Of a DNA stretch of 60,000 nt, positions 34,501 to 49,800 are shown piece after piece. The DNA lies in the NCBI RefSeq assembly GCF_910592395.1, contig NC_088317.1, forward strand, positions 64,001 through 124,000, read 5' to 3'. The notes under the pieces were generated by a model. The model was not told where the DNA came from. It worked only from the letters and a program-made list of their open reading frames with translations, and made no database searches. The DNA comes from Lineus longissimus (lineage: Eukaryota > Nemertea > Pilidiophora > Heteronemertea > Lineidae). The position numbers and the translations under genes are program-made. Each line of letters starts with the position of its first letter. Within the stretch, counting starts at the first letter, position 1.

Positions 34501-37500
34501 CACCGGCAGAAAGCCAAATGCATCTAGTTTCTTTATTTGATGTGAAAACATGGGGTCATCTCGTCTATTTTCTCGCTATACGGCCTAGAATTTGGACGAG
34601 CATAACTGACACTCGCACAACTACGCACAACCTCGCCTGGCAGATGGAAGGTATGTTACATATTGAAGCCAAACTGGAGATTGAGACCCGCTTCAACTGT
34701 CACAGATTCGAACCATCATCGGTAGTACTCGAACGCCCGGAATCAGTATGTGCTGCAGTTTGAAAAGTTTAAGTGCGGGGTATGATAACGAAAATAATGA
34801 AAATTTCGACATCTGAACATGGATAATTAGAAAAAAAGATAAGGAAGAAGAAAAAAAACTGCGGCATTCACCGGGATTCGAACCCGTGACCAGCCGATCC
34901 ACAGTCAACCACTCTTAGCACTGAACCGTCAAGACTTTCATGCTGAGATAGAGATTTTATTCGCCTCTTATATGCGGTATGCAAACGAGCGCGCCGCAAT
35001 TGTGACAAGGTCGCGCAGGTGGCAGAGTGATTTGCCGAAATAGATCCAACTAATCGTATATTTCGATATTTGAACAGATTTTTCTCAACATATCGCATTT
35101 ATATATCTCAGTGATATAAAAGATTATCTTTGCAGTTGATTTAACATTTGAATGACCTTCTTTTTAAAGTTTCTAAAAATCGAGGTCAGCAGGGTCAGTG
35201 TCAATCAGTCGTTTTGAAAGACTCCGGCAGAGTCAAAAGAAATAGTTGTTGGCGCCGATGATGTCAGCAATATGGCCGATTTCCACCCCACCCGTGAGAT
35301 TTGCTCTCGTCATGTCATGAGCACATTGAGGTTGCACTGAGTTGCCATTACCACCGGCAGAAAGCCAAATGCATCTAGTTTCTTTATTTGATGTGAAAAC
35401 ATGGGGTCATCTCGTCTATTTTCTCGCTATACGGCCTAGAATTTGGACGAGCATAACTGACACTCGCACAACTACGCACAACCTCGCCTGGCAGATGGAA
35501 GGTATGTTACATATTGAAGCCAAACTGGAGATTGAGACCCGCTTCAACTGTCACAGATTCGAACCATCATCGGTAGTACTCGAACGCCCGGAATCAGTAT
35601 GTGCTGCAGTTTGAAAAGTTTAAGTGCGGGGTATGATAACGAAAATAATGAAAATTTCGACATCTGAACATGGATAATTAGATAAAAAGATAAGGAAGAA
35701 GAAAAAAAACTGCGGCATTCACCGGGATTCGAACCCGTGACCAGCCGATCCACAGTCAACCACTCTTAGCACTGAACCGTCAAGACTTTATGCTGAGATA
35801 GAGATTTTATTCGCCTCTTATATGCGGTATGCAAACGAGCGCGCCGCAATTGTGACAAGGTCGCGCAGGTGGCAGAGTGATTTGCCGAAATAGATCCAAC
35901 TAATCGTATATTTCGATATTTGAACAGATTTTTCTCAACATATCGCATTTATATATCTCAGTGATATAAAAGATTATCTCTGCAGTTGATTTAACATTTG
36001 AATGACCTTCTTTTTAAAGTTTTTAAAAATCGAGGTCAGCAGGGTCAGTGTCAATCAGTCGTTTTGAAAGACTCCGGCAGAGTCAAAAGAAATAGTTGTT
36101 GGCGCCGATGATGTCAGCAATATGGCCGATTTCCACCCCACCCGTGAGATTTGCTCTCGTCATGTCATGAGCACATTGAGGTTGCACTGAGTTGCCATTA
36201 CCACTGGCAGAAAGCCAAATGCATCTAGTTTCTTTATTTGATGTGAAAACATGGGGTCATCTCGTCTATTTTCTCGCTATACGGCCTAGAATTTGGACGA
36301 GCATAACTGACACTCGCACAACTACGCACAACCTCGCCTGGCAGATGTAAGGTATGTTACATATTGAAGCCAAACTGGAGATTGAGACCCGCTTCAACTG
36401 GCACAGATTCGAACCATCATCGGTAGTACTCGAACGCCCGGAATCAGTATGTGCTGCAGTTTGAAAAGTTTAAGTGCGGGGTATGATAACGAAAATAATG
36501 AAAATTTCGACATCTGTACATGGATAATTAGATAAAAAGATAAGGAAGAAGAAAAAAAACTGCGCCATTCACCGGGATTCGAACCCGTGACCAGCCGATG
36601 CACAGTCAACCACTCTTGGCACTGAACCGTCAAGGCTTTCATGCTGAGATAGAGATTTTATTCGCCTCTTATATGCGGTATGCAAACGAGCGCGCCGCAA
36701 TTGTGACAAGGTCGCGCAGGTGGCAGAGTGATTTGCCGAAATAGATCCAACTAATCGTATATTTCGATATTTGAACAGATTTTTCTCAACATATCGCATT
36801 TATATATCTCAGTGATATAAAAGATTATCTTTGCAGTTGATTTAACATTTGAATGACCTTCTTTTTAAAGTTTTTAAAAATCGAGGTCAGCAGGGTCAGT
36901 GTCAATCAGTCGTTTTGAAAGACTCCGGCAGAGTCAAAAGAAATAGTTGTTGGCGCCGATGATGTCAGCAATATGGCCGATTTCCACCCCACCCGTGAGA
37001 TTTGCTCTCGTCATGTCATGAGCACATTGAGGTTGCACTGAGTTGCCATTACCACCGGCAGAAAGCCAAATGCATCTAGTTTCTTTATTTGATGTGAAAA
37101 CATGGGGTCATCTCGTCTATTTTCTCGCTATACGGCCTAGAATTTGGACGAGCATAACTGACACTCGCACAACTACGCACAACCTCGCCTGGCAGATGGA
37201 AGGTATGTTACATATTGAAGCCAAACTGGAGATTGAGACCCGCTTCAACTGTCACAGATTCGAACCATCATCGGTAGTACTCGAACGCCCGGAATCAGTA
37301 TGTGCTGCAGTTTGAAAAGTTTAAGTGCGGGGTATGATAACGAAAATAATGAAAATTTCGACATCTGAACATGGATAATTAGATAAAAAGATAAGGAAGA
37401 AGAAAAAAAACTGCGGCATTCACCGGGATTCGAACCCGTGACCAGCCGATCCACAGTCAACCACTCTTAGCACTGAACCGTCAAGACTTTATGCTGAGAT

Positions 37501-40500
37501 AGAGATTTTATTCGCCTCTTATATGCGGTATGCAAACGAGCGCGCCGCAATTGTGACAAGGTCGCGCAGGTGGCAGAGTGATTTGCCGAAATAGATCCAA
37601 CTAATCGTATATTTCGATATTTGAACAGATTTTTCTCAACATATCGCATTTATATATCTCAGTGATATAAAAGATTATCTCTGCAGTTGATTTAACATTT
37701 GAATGACCTTCTTTTTAAAGTTTTTAAAAATCGAGGTCAGCAGGGTCAGTGTCAATCAGTCGTTTTGAAAGACTCCGGCAGAGTCAAAAGAAATAGTTGT
37801 TGGCGCCGATGATGTCAGCAATATGGCCGATTTCCACCCCACCCGTGAGATTTGCTCTCGTCATGTCATGAGCACATTGAGGTTGCACTGAGTTGCCATT
37901 ACCACCGGCAGAAAGCCAAATGCATCTAGTTTCTTTATTTGATGTGAAAACATGGGGTCATCTCGTCTATTTTCTCGCTATACGGCCTAGAATTTGGACG
38001 AGCATAACTGACACTCGCACAACTACGCACAACCTCGCCTGGCAGATGTAAGGTATGTTACATATTGAAGCCAAACTGGAGATTGAGACCCGCTTCAACT
38101 GGCACAGATTCGAACCATCATCGGTAGTACTCGAACGCCCGGAATCAGTATGTGCTGCAGTTTGAAAAGTTTAAGTGCGGGGTATGATAACGAAAATAAT
38201 GAAAATTTCGACATCTGTACATGGATAATTAGATAAAAAGATAAGGAAGAAGAAAAAAAACTGCGCCATTCACCGGGATTCGAACCCGTGACCAGCCGAT
38301 GCACAGTCAACCACTCTTAGCACTGAACCGTCAAGGCTTTCATGCTGAGATAGAGATTTTATTCGCCTCTTATATGCGGTATGCAAACGAGCGCGCCGCA
38401 ATTGTGACAAGGTCGCGCAGGTGGCAGAGTGATTTGCCGAAATAGATCCAACTAATCGTATATTTCGATATTTGAACAGATTTCTCTCAACATATCGCAT
38501 TTATATATCTCAGTGATATAAAAGATTATCTTTGCAGTTGATTTAACATTTGAATGACCTTCTTTTTAAAGTTTTTAAAAATCGAGGTCAGCAGGGTCAG
38601 TGTCAATCAGTCGTTTTGAAAGACTCCGGCAGAGTCAAAAGAAATAGTTGTTGGCGCCGATGATGTCAGCAATATGGCCGATTTCCACCCCACCCGTGAG
38701 ATTTGCTCTCGTCATGTCATGAGCACATTGAGGTTGCACTGAGTTGCCATTACCACCGGCAGAAAGCCAAATGCATCTAGTTTCTTTATTTGATGTGAAA
38801 ACATGGGGTCATCTCGTCTATTTTCTCGCTATACGGCCTAGAATTTGGACGAGCATAACTGACACTCGCACAACTACGCACAACCTCGCCTGGCAGATGG
38901 AAGGTATGTTACATATTGAAGCCAAACTGGAGATTGAGACCCGCTTCAACTGTCACAGATTCGAACCATCATCGGTAGTACTCGAACGCCCGGAATCAGT
39001 ATGTGCTGTAGTTTGAAAAGTTTAAGTGCGGGGTATGATAACGAAAATAATGAAAATTTCGACATCTGAACATGGATAATTAGAAAAAAAGATAAGGAAG
39101 AAGAAAAAAAACTGCGGCATTCACCGGGATTCGAACCCGTGACCAGCCGATCCACAGTCAACCACTCTTAGCACTGAACCGTCAAGACTTTCATGCTGAG
39201 ATAGAGATTTTATTCGCCTCTTATATGCGGTATGCAAACGAGCGCGCCGCAATTGTGACAAGGTCGCGCAGGTGGCAGAGTGATTTGCCGAAATAGATCC
39301 AACTAATCGTATATTTCGATATTTGAACAGATTTTTCTCAACATATCGCATTTATATATCTCAGTGATATAAAAGATTATCTTTGCAGTTGATTTAACAT
39401 TTGAATGACCTTCTTTTTAAAGTTTCTAAAAATCGAGGTCAGCAGGGTCAGTGTCAATCAGTCGTTTTGAAAGACTCCGGCAGAGTCAAAAGAAATAGTT
39501 GTTGGCGCCGATGATGTCAGCAATATGGCCGATTTCCACCCCACCCGTGAGATTTGCTCTCGTCATGTCATGAGCACATTGAGGTTGCACTGAGTTGCCA
39601 TTACCACCGGCAGAAAGCCAAATGCATCTAGTTTCTTTATTTGATGTGAAAACATGGGGTCATCTCGTCTATTTTCTCGCTATACGGCCTAGAATTTGGA
39701 CGAGCATAACTGACACTCGCACAACTACGCACAACCTCGCCTGGCAGATGGAAGGTATGTTACATATTGAAGCCAAACTGGAGATTGAGACCCGCTTCAA
39801 CTGTCACAGATTCGAACCATCATCGGTAGTACTCGAACGCCCGGAATCAGTATGTGCTGCAGTTTGAAAAGTTTAAGTGCGGGGTATGATAACGAAAATA
39901 ATGAAAATTTCGACATCTGAACATGGATAATTAGATAAAAAGATAAGGAAGAAGAAAAAAAACTGCGGCATTCACCGGGATTCGAACCCGTGACCAGCCG
40001 ATCAACAGTCAACCACTCTTAGCACTGAACCGTCAAGACTTTATGCTGAGATAGAGATTTTATTCGCCTCTTATATGCGGTATGCAAACGAGCGCGCCGC
40101 AATTGTGACAAGGTCGCGCAGGTGGCAGAGTGATTTGCCGAAATAGATCCAACTAATCGTATATTTCGATATTTGAACAGATTTTTCTCAACATATCGCA
40201 TTTATATATCTCAGTGATATAAAAGATTATCTCTGCAGTTGATTTAACATTTGAATGACCTTCTTTTTAAAGTTTTTAAAAATCGAGGTCAGCAGGGTCA
40301 GTGTCAATCAGTCGTTTTGAAAGACTCCGGCAGAGTCAAAAGAAATAGTTGTTGGCGCCGATGATGTCAGCAATATGGCCGATTTCCACCCCACCCGTGA
40401 GATTTGCTCTCGTCATGTCATGAGCACATTGAGGTTGCACTGAGTTGCCATTACCACCGGCAGAAAGCCAAATGCATCTAGTTTCTTTATTTGATGTGAA

Positions 40501-43327
40501 AACATGGGGTCATCTCGTCTATTTTCTCGCTATACGGCCTAGAATTTGGACGAGCATAACTGACACTCGCACAACTACGCACAACCTCGCCTGGCAGATG
40601 TAAGGTATGTTACATATTGAAGCCAAACTGGAGATTGAGACCCGCTTCAACTGGCACAGATTCGAACCATCATCGGTAGTACTCGAACGCCCGGAATCAG
40701 TATGTGCTGCAGTTTGAAAAGTTTAAGTGCGGGGTATGATAACGAAAATAATGAAAATTTCGACATCTGTACATGGATAATTAGATAAAAAGATAAGGAA
40801 GAAGAAAAAAAACTGCGCCATTCACCGGGATTCGAACCCGTGACCAGCCGATGCACAGTCAACCACTCTTGGCACTGAACCGTCAAGGCTTTCATGCTGA
40901 GATAGAGATTTTATTCGCCTCTTATATGCGGTATGCAAACGAGCGCGCCGCAATTGTGACAAGGTCGCGCAGGTGGCAGAGTGATTTGCCGAAATAGATC
41001 CAACTAATCGTATATTTCGATATTTGAACAGATTTCTCTCAACATATCGCATTTATATATCTCAGTGATATAAAAGATTATCTTTGCAGTTGATTTAACA
41101 TTTGAATGACCTTCTTTTTAAAGTTTTTAAAAATCGAGGTCAGCAGGGTCAGTGTCAATCAGTCGTTTTGAAAGACTCCGGCAGAGTCAAAAGAAATAGT
41201 TGTTGGCGCCGATGATGTCAGCAATATGGCCGATTTCCACCCCACCCGTGAGATTTGCTCTCGTCATGTCATGAGCACATTGAGGTTGCACTGAGTTGCC
41301 ATTACCACCGGCAGAAAGCCAAATGCATCTAGTTTCTTTATTTGATGTGAAAACATGGGGTCATCTCGTCTATTTTCTCGCTATACGGCCTAGAATTTGG
41401 ACGAGCATAACTGACACTCGCACAACTACGCACAACCTCGCCTGGCAGATGTAAGGTATGTTACATATTGAAGCCAAACTGGAGATTGACGGACCCGCTT
41501 CAACTGTCACAGATTCGAACCATCATCGGTAGTACTCGAACGCCCGGAATCAGTATGTGCTGCAGTTTGAAAAGTTTAAGTGCGGGGTATGATAACGAAA
41601 ATAATGAAAATTTCGACATCTGTACATGGATAATTAGATAAAAAGATAAGGAAGAAGAAAAAAAACTGCGGCATTCACCGGGATTCGAACCCGTGACCAG
41701 CCGATCCACAGTCAACCACTCTTAGCACTGAACCGTCAAGACTTTCATGCTGAGATAGAGATTTTATTCGCCTCTTATATGCGGTATGCAAACGAGCGCG
41801 CCGCAATTGTGACAAGGTCGCGCGGGTGGCAGAGTGATTTGCCGAAATAGATCCAACTAATCGTATATTTCGATATTTGAACAGATTTCTCTCAACAGAT
41901 CGCATTTATATATCTCAGTGATATAAAAGATTATCTTTGCAGTTGATTTAACATTTGAATGACCTTCTTTTTAAAGTTTTTAAAAATCGAGGTCAGCAGG
42001 GTCAGTGTCAATCAGTCGTTTTGAAAGACTCCGGCAGAGTCAAAAGAAATAGTTGTTGGCGCCGATGATGTCAGCAATATGGCCGATTTCCACCCCACCC
42101 GTGAGATTTGCTCTCGTCATGTCATGAGCACATTGAGGTTGCACTGAGTTGCCATTACCACCGGCAGAAAGCCAAATGCATCTAGTTTCTTTATTTGATG
42201 TGAAAACATGGGGTCATCTCGTCTATTTTCTCGCTATACGGCCTAGAATTTGGACGAGCATAACTGACACTCGCACAACTACGCACAACCTCGCCTGGCA
42301 GATGTAAGGTATGTTACATATTGAAGCCAAACTGGAGATTGACGGACCCGCTTCAACTGTCACAGATTCGAACCATCATCGGTAGTACTCGAACGCCCGG
42401 AATCAGTATGTGCTGCAGTTTGAAAAGTTTAAGTGCGGGGTATGATAACGAAAATAATGAAAATTTCGACATCTGTACATGGATAATTAGATAAAAAGAT
42501 AAGGAAGAAGAAAAAAAACTGCGGCATTCACCGGGATTCGAACCCGTGACCAGCCGATCCACAGTCAACCACTCTTGGCACTGAACCGTCAAGACTTTCA
42601 TGTTGAGATAGAGATTTTATTCGCCTCTTATATGCGGTATGCAAACGAGCGCGCCGCAATTGTGACAAGGTCGCGCAGGTGGCAGAGTGATTTGCCGAAA
42701 TAGATCCAACTAATCGTATATTTCGATATTTGAACAGATTTTTCTCAACATATCGCATTTATATATCTCAGTGATATAAAAGATTATCTTTGCAGTTGAT
42801 TTAACATTTGAATGACCTTCTTTTTAAAGTTTTTAAAAATCGAGGTCAGCAGGGTCAGTGTCAATCAGTCGTTTTGAAAGACTCCGGCAGAGTCAAAAGA
42901 AATAGTTGTTGGCGCCGATGATGTCAGCAATATGGCCGATTTCCACCCCACCCGTGAGATTTGCTCTCGTCATGTCATGAGCACATTGAGGTTGCACTGA
43001 GTTGCCATTACCACCGGCAGAAAGCCAAATGCATCTAGTTTCTTTATTTGATGTGAAAACATGGGGTCATCTCGTCTATTTTCTCGCTATACGGCCTAGA
43101 ATTTGGACGAGCATAACTGACACTCGCACAACTACGCACAACCTCGCCTGGCAGATGGAAGGTATGTTACATATTGAAGCCAAACTGGAGATTGAGACCC
43201 GCTTCAACTGGCACAGATTCGAACCATCATCGGTAGTACTCGAACGCCCGGAATCAGTATGTGCTGCAGTTTGAAAAGTTTAAGTGCGGGGTATGATAAC
43301 GAAAATAATGAAAATTTCGACATCTGT

Positions 43328-43830
43328 AAAATTTCGACATCCCTTTGTTGTTTCCGCATTAGCTGTCACGATCTAGCCATTGAAAGAGGTAGATACAAAA
43401 AACTTAAAGTTGAAGAGAGGGTGTGTTCTTGTGATGGGACTTCAATAGAAGACGAGGTTCACTTTCTAACTGCCTGCCCAAAATATGATGCTTCAAGGAA
43501 CGATTTTTTCTCAGTTATCAATGAGAACAACATCAACTTTTCAGGTCTCTCACCAGGAAATAAGTTTATCTGGCTTCTTTCAAATGAGGACCCTGGAATT
43601 TGTCAGAAGCTATCATCATTTTTACAGAAATGCTTTTCTGATCGCATAAAATAAGGACCTCCTCTCTCCCACCTACTAGTATCTACTCCAGGTTTGACCC
43701 CGGTAGTAGACTTTATATTGTTACTTTTGTCATGTATCCTTTGTATGTCTTATGTACTTTCAATCAAAATCATTGTATTTCTATTGTACCATGTGTACCT
43801 TTGCCCTCCGGGCCTTTTGATTTTGATTTT
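43328..43830 (+). mobile_element. 503-bp 5'-truncated LINE inserted in one satellite unit
   Basis: The distance between neighbouring unit anchors is 1356 instead of 853 bp. The extra 503 bp hold the C-terminal end of a non-LTR retrotransposon ORF2, a 3' UTR of about 175 bp and a (TTTTGA)n-type tail. At the 5' junction AAAATTTCGACATC of the satellite (43311-43324) occurs again (43328-43341), a 17-bp-spaced duplication, as seen when the 5' junction is formed by template switching. No other unit has this insertion. Confidence 0.92.
43342..43654 (+). pseudogene. LINE ORF2 C-terminus (zinc-knuckle-like), truncated
   Basis: The frame ends at TAA 43652-43654 and reads ISCHDLAIERGRYKKLKVEE followed by RVCSCDGTSIEDEVHFLTAC. 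This is the typical end of LINE ORF2 with a C-x-C...H-x4-C cluster and 'DExHFL.xCP.Y'. Endonuclease and polymerase parts are missing. The frame reads through from satellite sequence upstream (43259), which is chance. Confidence 0.85.
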
Positions 43831-46800
43831 GTACATGGATAATTAGATAAAAAGATAAGGAAGAAGAAAAAAAACTGCGCCATTCACCGGGATTCGAACC
43901 CGTGACCAGCCGATCCACAGTCAACCACTCTTGGCACTGAACCGTCAAGGCTTTCATGCTGAGATAGAGATTTTATTCGCCTCTTATATGCGGTATGCAA
44001 ACGAGCGCGCCGCAATTGTGACAAGGTCGCGCAGGTGGCAGAGTGATTTGCCGAAATAGATCCAACTAATCGTATATTTCGATATTTGAACAGAATTTTC
44101 TCAACATATCGCATTTATATATCTCAGTGATATAAAAGATTATCTTTGCAGTTGATTTAACATTTGAATGACCTTCTTTTTAAAGTTTTTAAAAGTCGAG
44201 GTCAGCAGGGTCAGTGTCAATCAGTCGTTTTGAAAGACTCCGGCAGAGTCAAAAGAAATAGTTGTTGGCGCCGATGATGTCAGCAATATGGCCGATTTCC
44301 ACCCCACCCGTGAGATTTGCTCTCGTCATGTCATGAGCACATTGAGGTTGCACTGAGTTGCCATTACCACCGGCAGAAAGCCAAATGCATCTAGTTTCTT
44401 TATTTGATGTGAAAACATGGGGTCATCTCGTCTATTTTCTCGCTATACGGCCTAGAATTTGGACGAGCATAACTGACACTCGCACAACTACGCACAACCT
44501 CGCCTGGCAGATGTAAGGTATGTTACATATTGAAGCCAAACTGGAGATTGACGGACCCGCTTCAACTGTCACAGATTCGAACCATCATCGGTAGTACTCG
44601 AACGCCCGGAATCAGTATGTGCTGCAGTTTGAAAAGTTTAAGTGCGGGGTATGATAACGAAAATAATGAAAATTTCGACATCTGCACATGGATAATTAGA
44701 TAAAAAGATAAGGAAGAAGAAAAAAAACTGCGCCATTCACCGGGATTCGAACCCGTGACCAGCCGATCCACAGTCAACCACTCTTAGCACTGAACCGTCA
44801 AGACTTTCATGCTGAGATAGAGATTTTATTCGCCTCTTATATGCGGTATGCAAACGAGCGCGCCGCAATTGTGACAAGGTCGCGCAGGTGGCAGAGTGAT
44901 TTGCCGAAATAGATCCAACTAATCGTATATTTCGATATTTGAACAGATTTTTCTCAACATATCGCATTTATATATCTCAGTGATATAAAAGATTATCTTT
45001 GCAGTTGATTTAACATTTGAATGACCTTCTTTTTAAAGTTTTTAAAAATCGAGGTCAGCAGGGTCAGTGCCAATCAGTCGTTTTGAAAGACTCCGGCAGA
45101 GTCAAAAGAAATAGTTGTTGGCGCCGATGATGTCAGCAATATGGCCGATTTCCACCCCACCCGTGAGATTTGCTCTCGTCATGTCATGAGCACATTGAGG
45201 TTGCACTGAGTTGCCATTACCACCGGCAGAAAGCCAAATGCATCTAGTTTCTTTATTTGATGTGAAAACATGGGGTCATCTCGTCTATTTTCTCGCTATA
45301 CGGCCTAGAATTTGGACGAGCATAACTGACACTCGCACAACTACGCACAACCTCGCCTGGCAGATGTAAGGTATGTTACATATTGAAGCCAAACTGGAGA
45401 TTGACGGACCCGCTTCAACTGTCACAGATTCGAACCATCATCGGTAGTACTCGAACGCCCGGAATCAGTATGTGCTGCAGTTTGAAAAGTTTAAGTGCAG
45501 GGTATGATAACGAAAATAATGAAAATTTCGACATCTGCACATGGATAATTAGATAAAAAGATAAGGAAGAAGAAAAAAAACTGCGGCATTCACCGGGATT
45601 CGAACCCGTGACCAGCCGATCCACAGTCAACCACTCTTAGCACTGAACCGTCAAGACTTTCATGCTGAGATAGAGATTTTATTCGCCTCTTATATGCGGT
45701 ATGCAAACGAGCGCGCCGCAATTGTGACAAGGTCGCGCAGGTGGCAGAGTGATTTGCCGAAATAGATCCAACTAATCGTATATTTCGATATTTGAACAGA
45801 TTTTTCTCAACATATCGCATTTATATATCTCAGTGATATAAAAGATTATCTTTGCAGTTGATTTAACATTTGAATGACCTTCTTTTTAAAGTTTTTAAAA
45901 ATCGAGGTCAGCAGGGTCAGTGTCAATCAGTCGTTTTGAAAGACTCCGGCAGAGTCAAAAGAAATAGTTGTTGGCGCCGATGATGTCAGCAATATGGCCG
46001 ATTTCCACCCCACCCGTGAGATTTGCTCTCGTCATGTCATGAGCACATTGAGGTTGCACTGAGTTGCCATTACCACCGGCAGAAAGCCAAATGCATCTAG
46101 TTTCTTTATTTGATGTGAAAACATGGGGTCATCTCGTCTATTTTCTCGCTATACGGCCTAGAATTTGGACGAGCATAACTGACACTCGCACAACTACGCA
46201 CAACCTCGCCTGGCAGATGGAAGGTATGTTACATATTGAAGCCAAACTGGAGATTGAGACCCGCTTCAACTGGCACAGATTCGAACCATCATCGGTAGTA
46301 CTCGAACGCCCGGAATCAGTATGTGCTGCAGTTTGAAAAGTTTAAGTGCGGGGTATGATAACGAAAATAATGAAAATTTCGACATCTGCACATGGATAAT
46401 TAGATAAAAAGATAAGGAAGAAGAAAAAAAACTGCGGCATTCACCGGGATTTGAACCCGTGACCAGCCGATCCAAAGTCAACCACTCTTAGCACTGAACC
46501 GTCAAGACTTTCATGCTGAGATAGAGATTTTATTCGCCTCTTATATGCGGTATGCAAACGAGCGCGCCGCAATTGTGACAAGGTCGCGCAGGTGGCAGAG
46601 TGATTTGCCGAAATAGATCCAACTAATCGTATATTTCGATATTTGAACAGATTTTTCTCAACATATCGCATTTATATATCTCAGTGATATAAAAGATTAT
46701 CTTTGCAGTTGATTTAACATTTGAATGACCTTCTTTTTAAAGTTTTTAAAAATCGAGGTCAGCAGGGTCAGTGTCAATCAGTCGTTTTGAAAGACTCCGG

Positions 46801-49800
46801 CAGAGTCAAAAGAAATAGTTGTTGGCGCCGATGATGTCAGCAATATGGCCGATTTCCACCCCACCCGTGAGATTTGCTCTCGTCATGTCATGAGCACATT
46901 GAGGTTGCACTGAGTTGCCATTACCACCGGCAGAAAGCCAAATGCATCTAGTTTCTTTATTTTATGTGAAAACATGGGGTCATCTCGTCTATTTTCTCGC
47001 TATACGGCCTAGAATTTGGACGAGCATAACTGACACTCGCACAACTACGCACAACCTCGCCTGGCAGATGTAAGGTATGTTACATATTGAAGCCAAACTG
47101 GAGATTGACGGACCCGCTTCAACTGTCACAGATTCGAACCATCATCGGTAGTACTCGAACGCCCGGAATCAGTATGTGCTGCAGTTTGAAAAGTTTAAGT
47201 GCGGGGTATGATAACGAAAATAATGAAAATTTCGACATCTGTACATGGATAATTAGATAAAAAGATAAGGAAGAAGAAAAAAAACTGCGGCATTCACCGG
47301 GATTCGAACCCGTGACCAGCCGATCCACAGTCAACCACTCTTAGCACTGAACCGTCAAGACTTTCATGCTGAGATAGAGATTTTATTCGCCTCTTATATG
47401 CGGTATGCAAACGAGCGCGCCGCAATTGTGACAAGGTCGCGCAGGTGGCAGAGTGATTTGCCGAAATAGATCCAACTAATCGTATATTTCGATATTTGAA
47501 CAGATTTTTCTCAACATATCGCATTTATATATCTCAGTGATATAAAAGATTATCTTTGAAGGTGATTTAACATTTGAATGACCTTCTTTTTAAAGTTTTT
47601 AAAAATCGAGGTCAGCAGGGTCAGTGTCAATCAGTCGTTTTGAAAGACTCCGGCAGAGTCAAAAGAAATAGTTGTTGGCGCCGATGATGTCAGCAATATG
47701 GCCGATTTCCACCCCACCCGTGAGATTTGCTCTCGTCATGTCATGAGCACATTGAGGTTGCACTGAGTTGCCATTACCACCGGCAGAAAGCCAAATGCAT
47801 CTAGTTTCTTTATTTGATGTGAATACATGGGGTCATCTCGTCTATTTTCTCGCTATACGGCCTAGAATTTGGACGAGCATAACTGACACTCGCACAACTA
47901 CGCACAACCTCGCCTGGCAGATGGAAGGTATGTTACATATTGAAGCCAAACTGGAGATTGAGACCCGCTTCAACTGTCACAGATTCGAACCATCATTGGT
48001 AGTACTCGAACGCCCGGAATCAGTATGTGCTGCAGTTTGAAAAGTTTAAGTGCGGGGTATGATAACGAAAATAATGAAAATTTCGACATCTGTACATGGA
48101 TAATTAGATAAAAAGATAAGGAAGAAGAAAAAAAACTGCGCCGTTCACCGGGATTCGAACCCGTGACCAGCCGATCCACAGTCAACCACTCTTGGCACTG
48201 AACCGTCAAGGCTTTCATGCTGAGATAGAGATTTTATTCGCCTCTTATATGCGGTATGCAAACGAGCGCGCCGCAATTGTGACAAGGTCGCGCAGGTGGC
48301 AGAGTGATTTGCCGAAATAGATCCAACTAATCGTATATTTCGATATTTGAACAGATTTTTCTCAACATATCGCATTTATATATCTCAGTGATATAAAAGA
48401 TTATCTTTGCAGTTGATTTAACATTTGAATGACCTTCTTTTTAAAGTTTTTAAAAATCGAGGTCAGCAGGGTCAGTGTCAATCAGTCGTTTTGAAAGACT
48501 CCGGCAGAGTCAAAAGAAATAGTTGTTGGCGCCGATGATGTCAGCAATATGGCCGATTTCCACCCCACCCGTGAGATTTGCTCTCGTCATGTCATGAGCA
48601 CATTGAGGTTGCACTGAGTTGCCATTACCACCGGCAGAAAGCCAAATGCATCTAGTTTCTTTATTTGATGTGAAAACATGGGGTCATCTCGTCTATTTTC
48701 TCGCTATACGGCCTAGAATTTGGACGAACATAACTGACACTCGCACAACTACGCACAACCTCGCCTGGCAGATGGAAGGTATGTTACATATTGAAGCCAA
48801 ACTGGAGATTGAGACCCGCTTCAACTGGCACAGATTCGAACCATCATCGGTAGTACTCGAACGCCCGGAATCAGTATGTGCTGCAGTTTGAAAAGTTTAA
48901 GTGCGGGGTATGATAACGAAAATAATGAAAATTTCGACATCTGCACATGGATAATTAGATAAAAAGATAAGGAAGAAGAAAAAAAACTGCGGCATTCACC
49001 GGGATTTGAACCCGTGACCAGCCGATCCAAAGTCAACCACTCTTAGCACTGAACCGTCAAGACTTTCATGCTGAGATAGAGATTTTATTCGCCTCTTATA
49101 TGCGGTATGCAAACGAGCGCGCCGCAATTGTGACAAGGTCGCGCAGGTGGCAGAGTGATTTGCCGAAATAGATCCAACTAATCGTATATTTCGATATTTG
49201 AACAGATTTTTCTCAACATATCGCATTTATATATCTCAGTGATATAAAAGATTATCTTTGCAGTTGATTTAACATTTGAATGACCTTCTTTTTAAAGTTT
49301 TTAAAAATCGAGGTCAGCAGGGTCAGTGTCAATCAGTCGTTTTGAAAGACTCCGGCAGAGTCAAAAGAAATAGTTGTTGGCGCCGATGATGTCAGCAATA
49401 TGGCCGATTTCCACCCCACCCGTGAGATTTGCTCTCGTCATGTCATGAGCACATTGAGGTTGCACTGAGTTGCCATTACCACCGGCAGAAAGCCAAATGC
49501 ATCTAGTTTCTTTATTTTATTTTAAAACATGGGGTCATCTCGTCTATTTTCTCGCTATACGGCCTAGAATTTGGACGAGCATAACTGACACTCGCACAAC
49601 TACGCACAACCTCGCCTGGCAGATGTAAGGTATGTTACATATTGAAGCCAAACTGGAGATTGACGGACCCGCTTCAACTGTCACAGATTCGAACCATCAT
49701 CGGTAGTACTCGAACGCCCGGAATCAGTATGTGCTGCAGTTTGAAAAGTTTAAGTGCGGGGTATGATAACGAAAATAATGAAAATTTCGACATCTGTACA

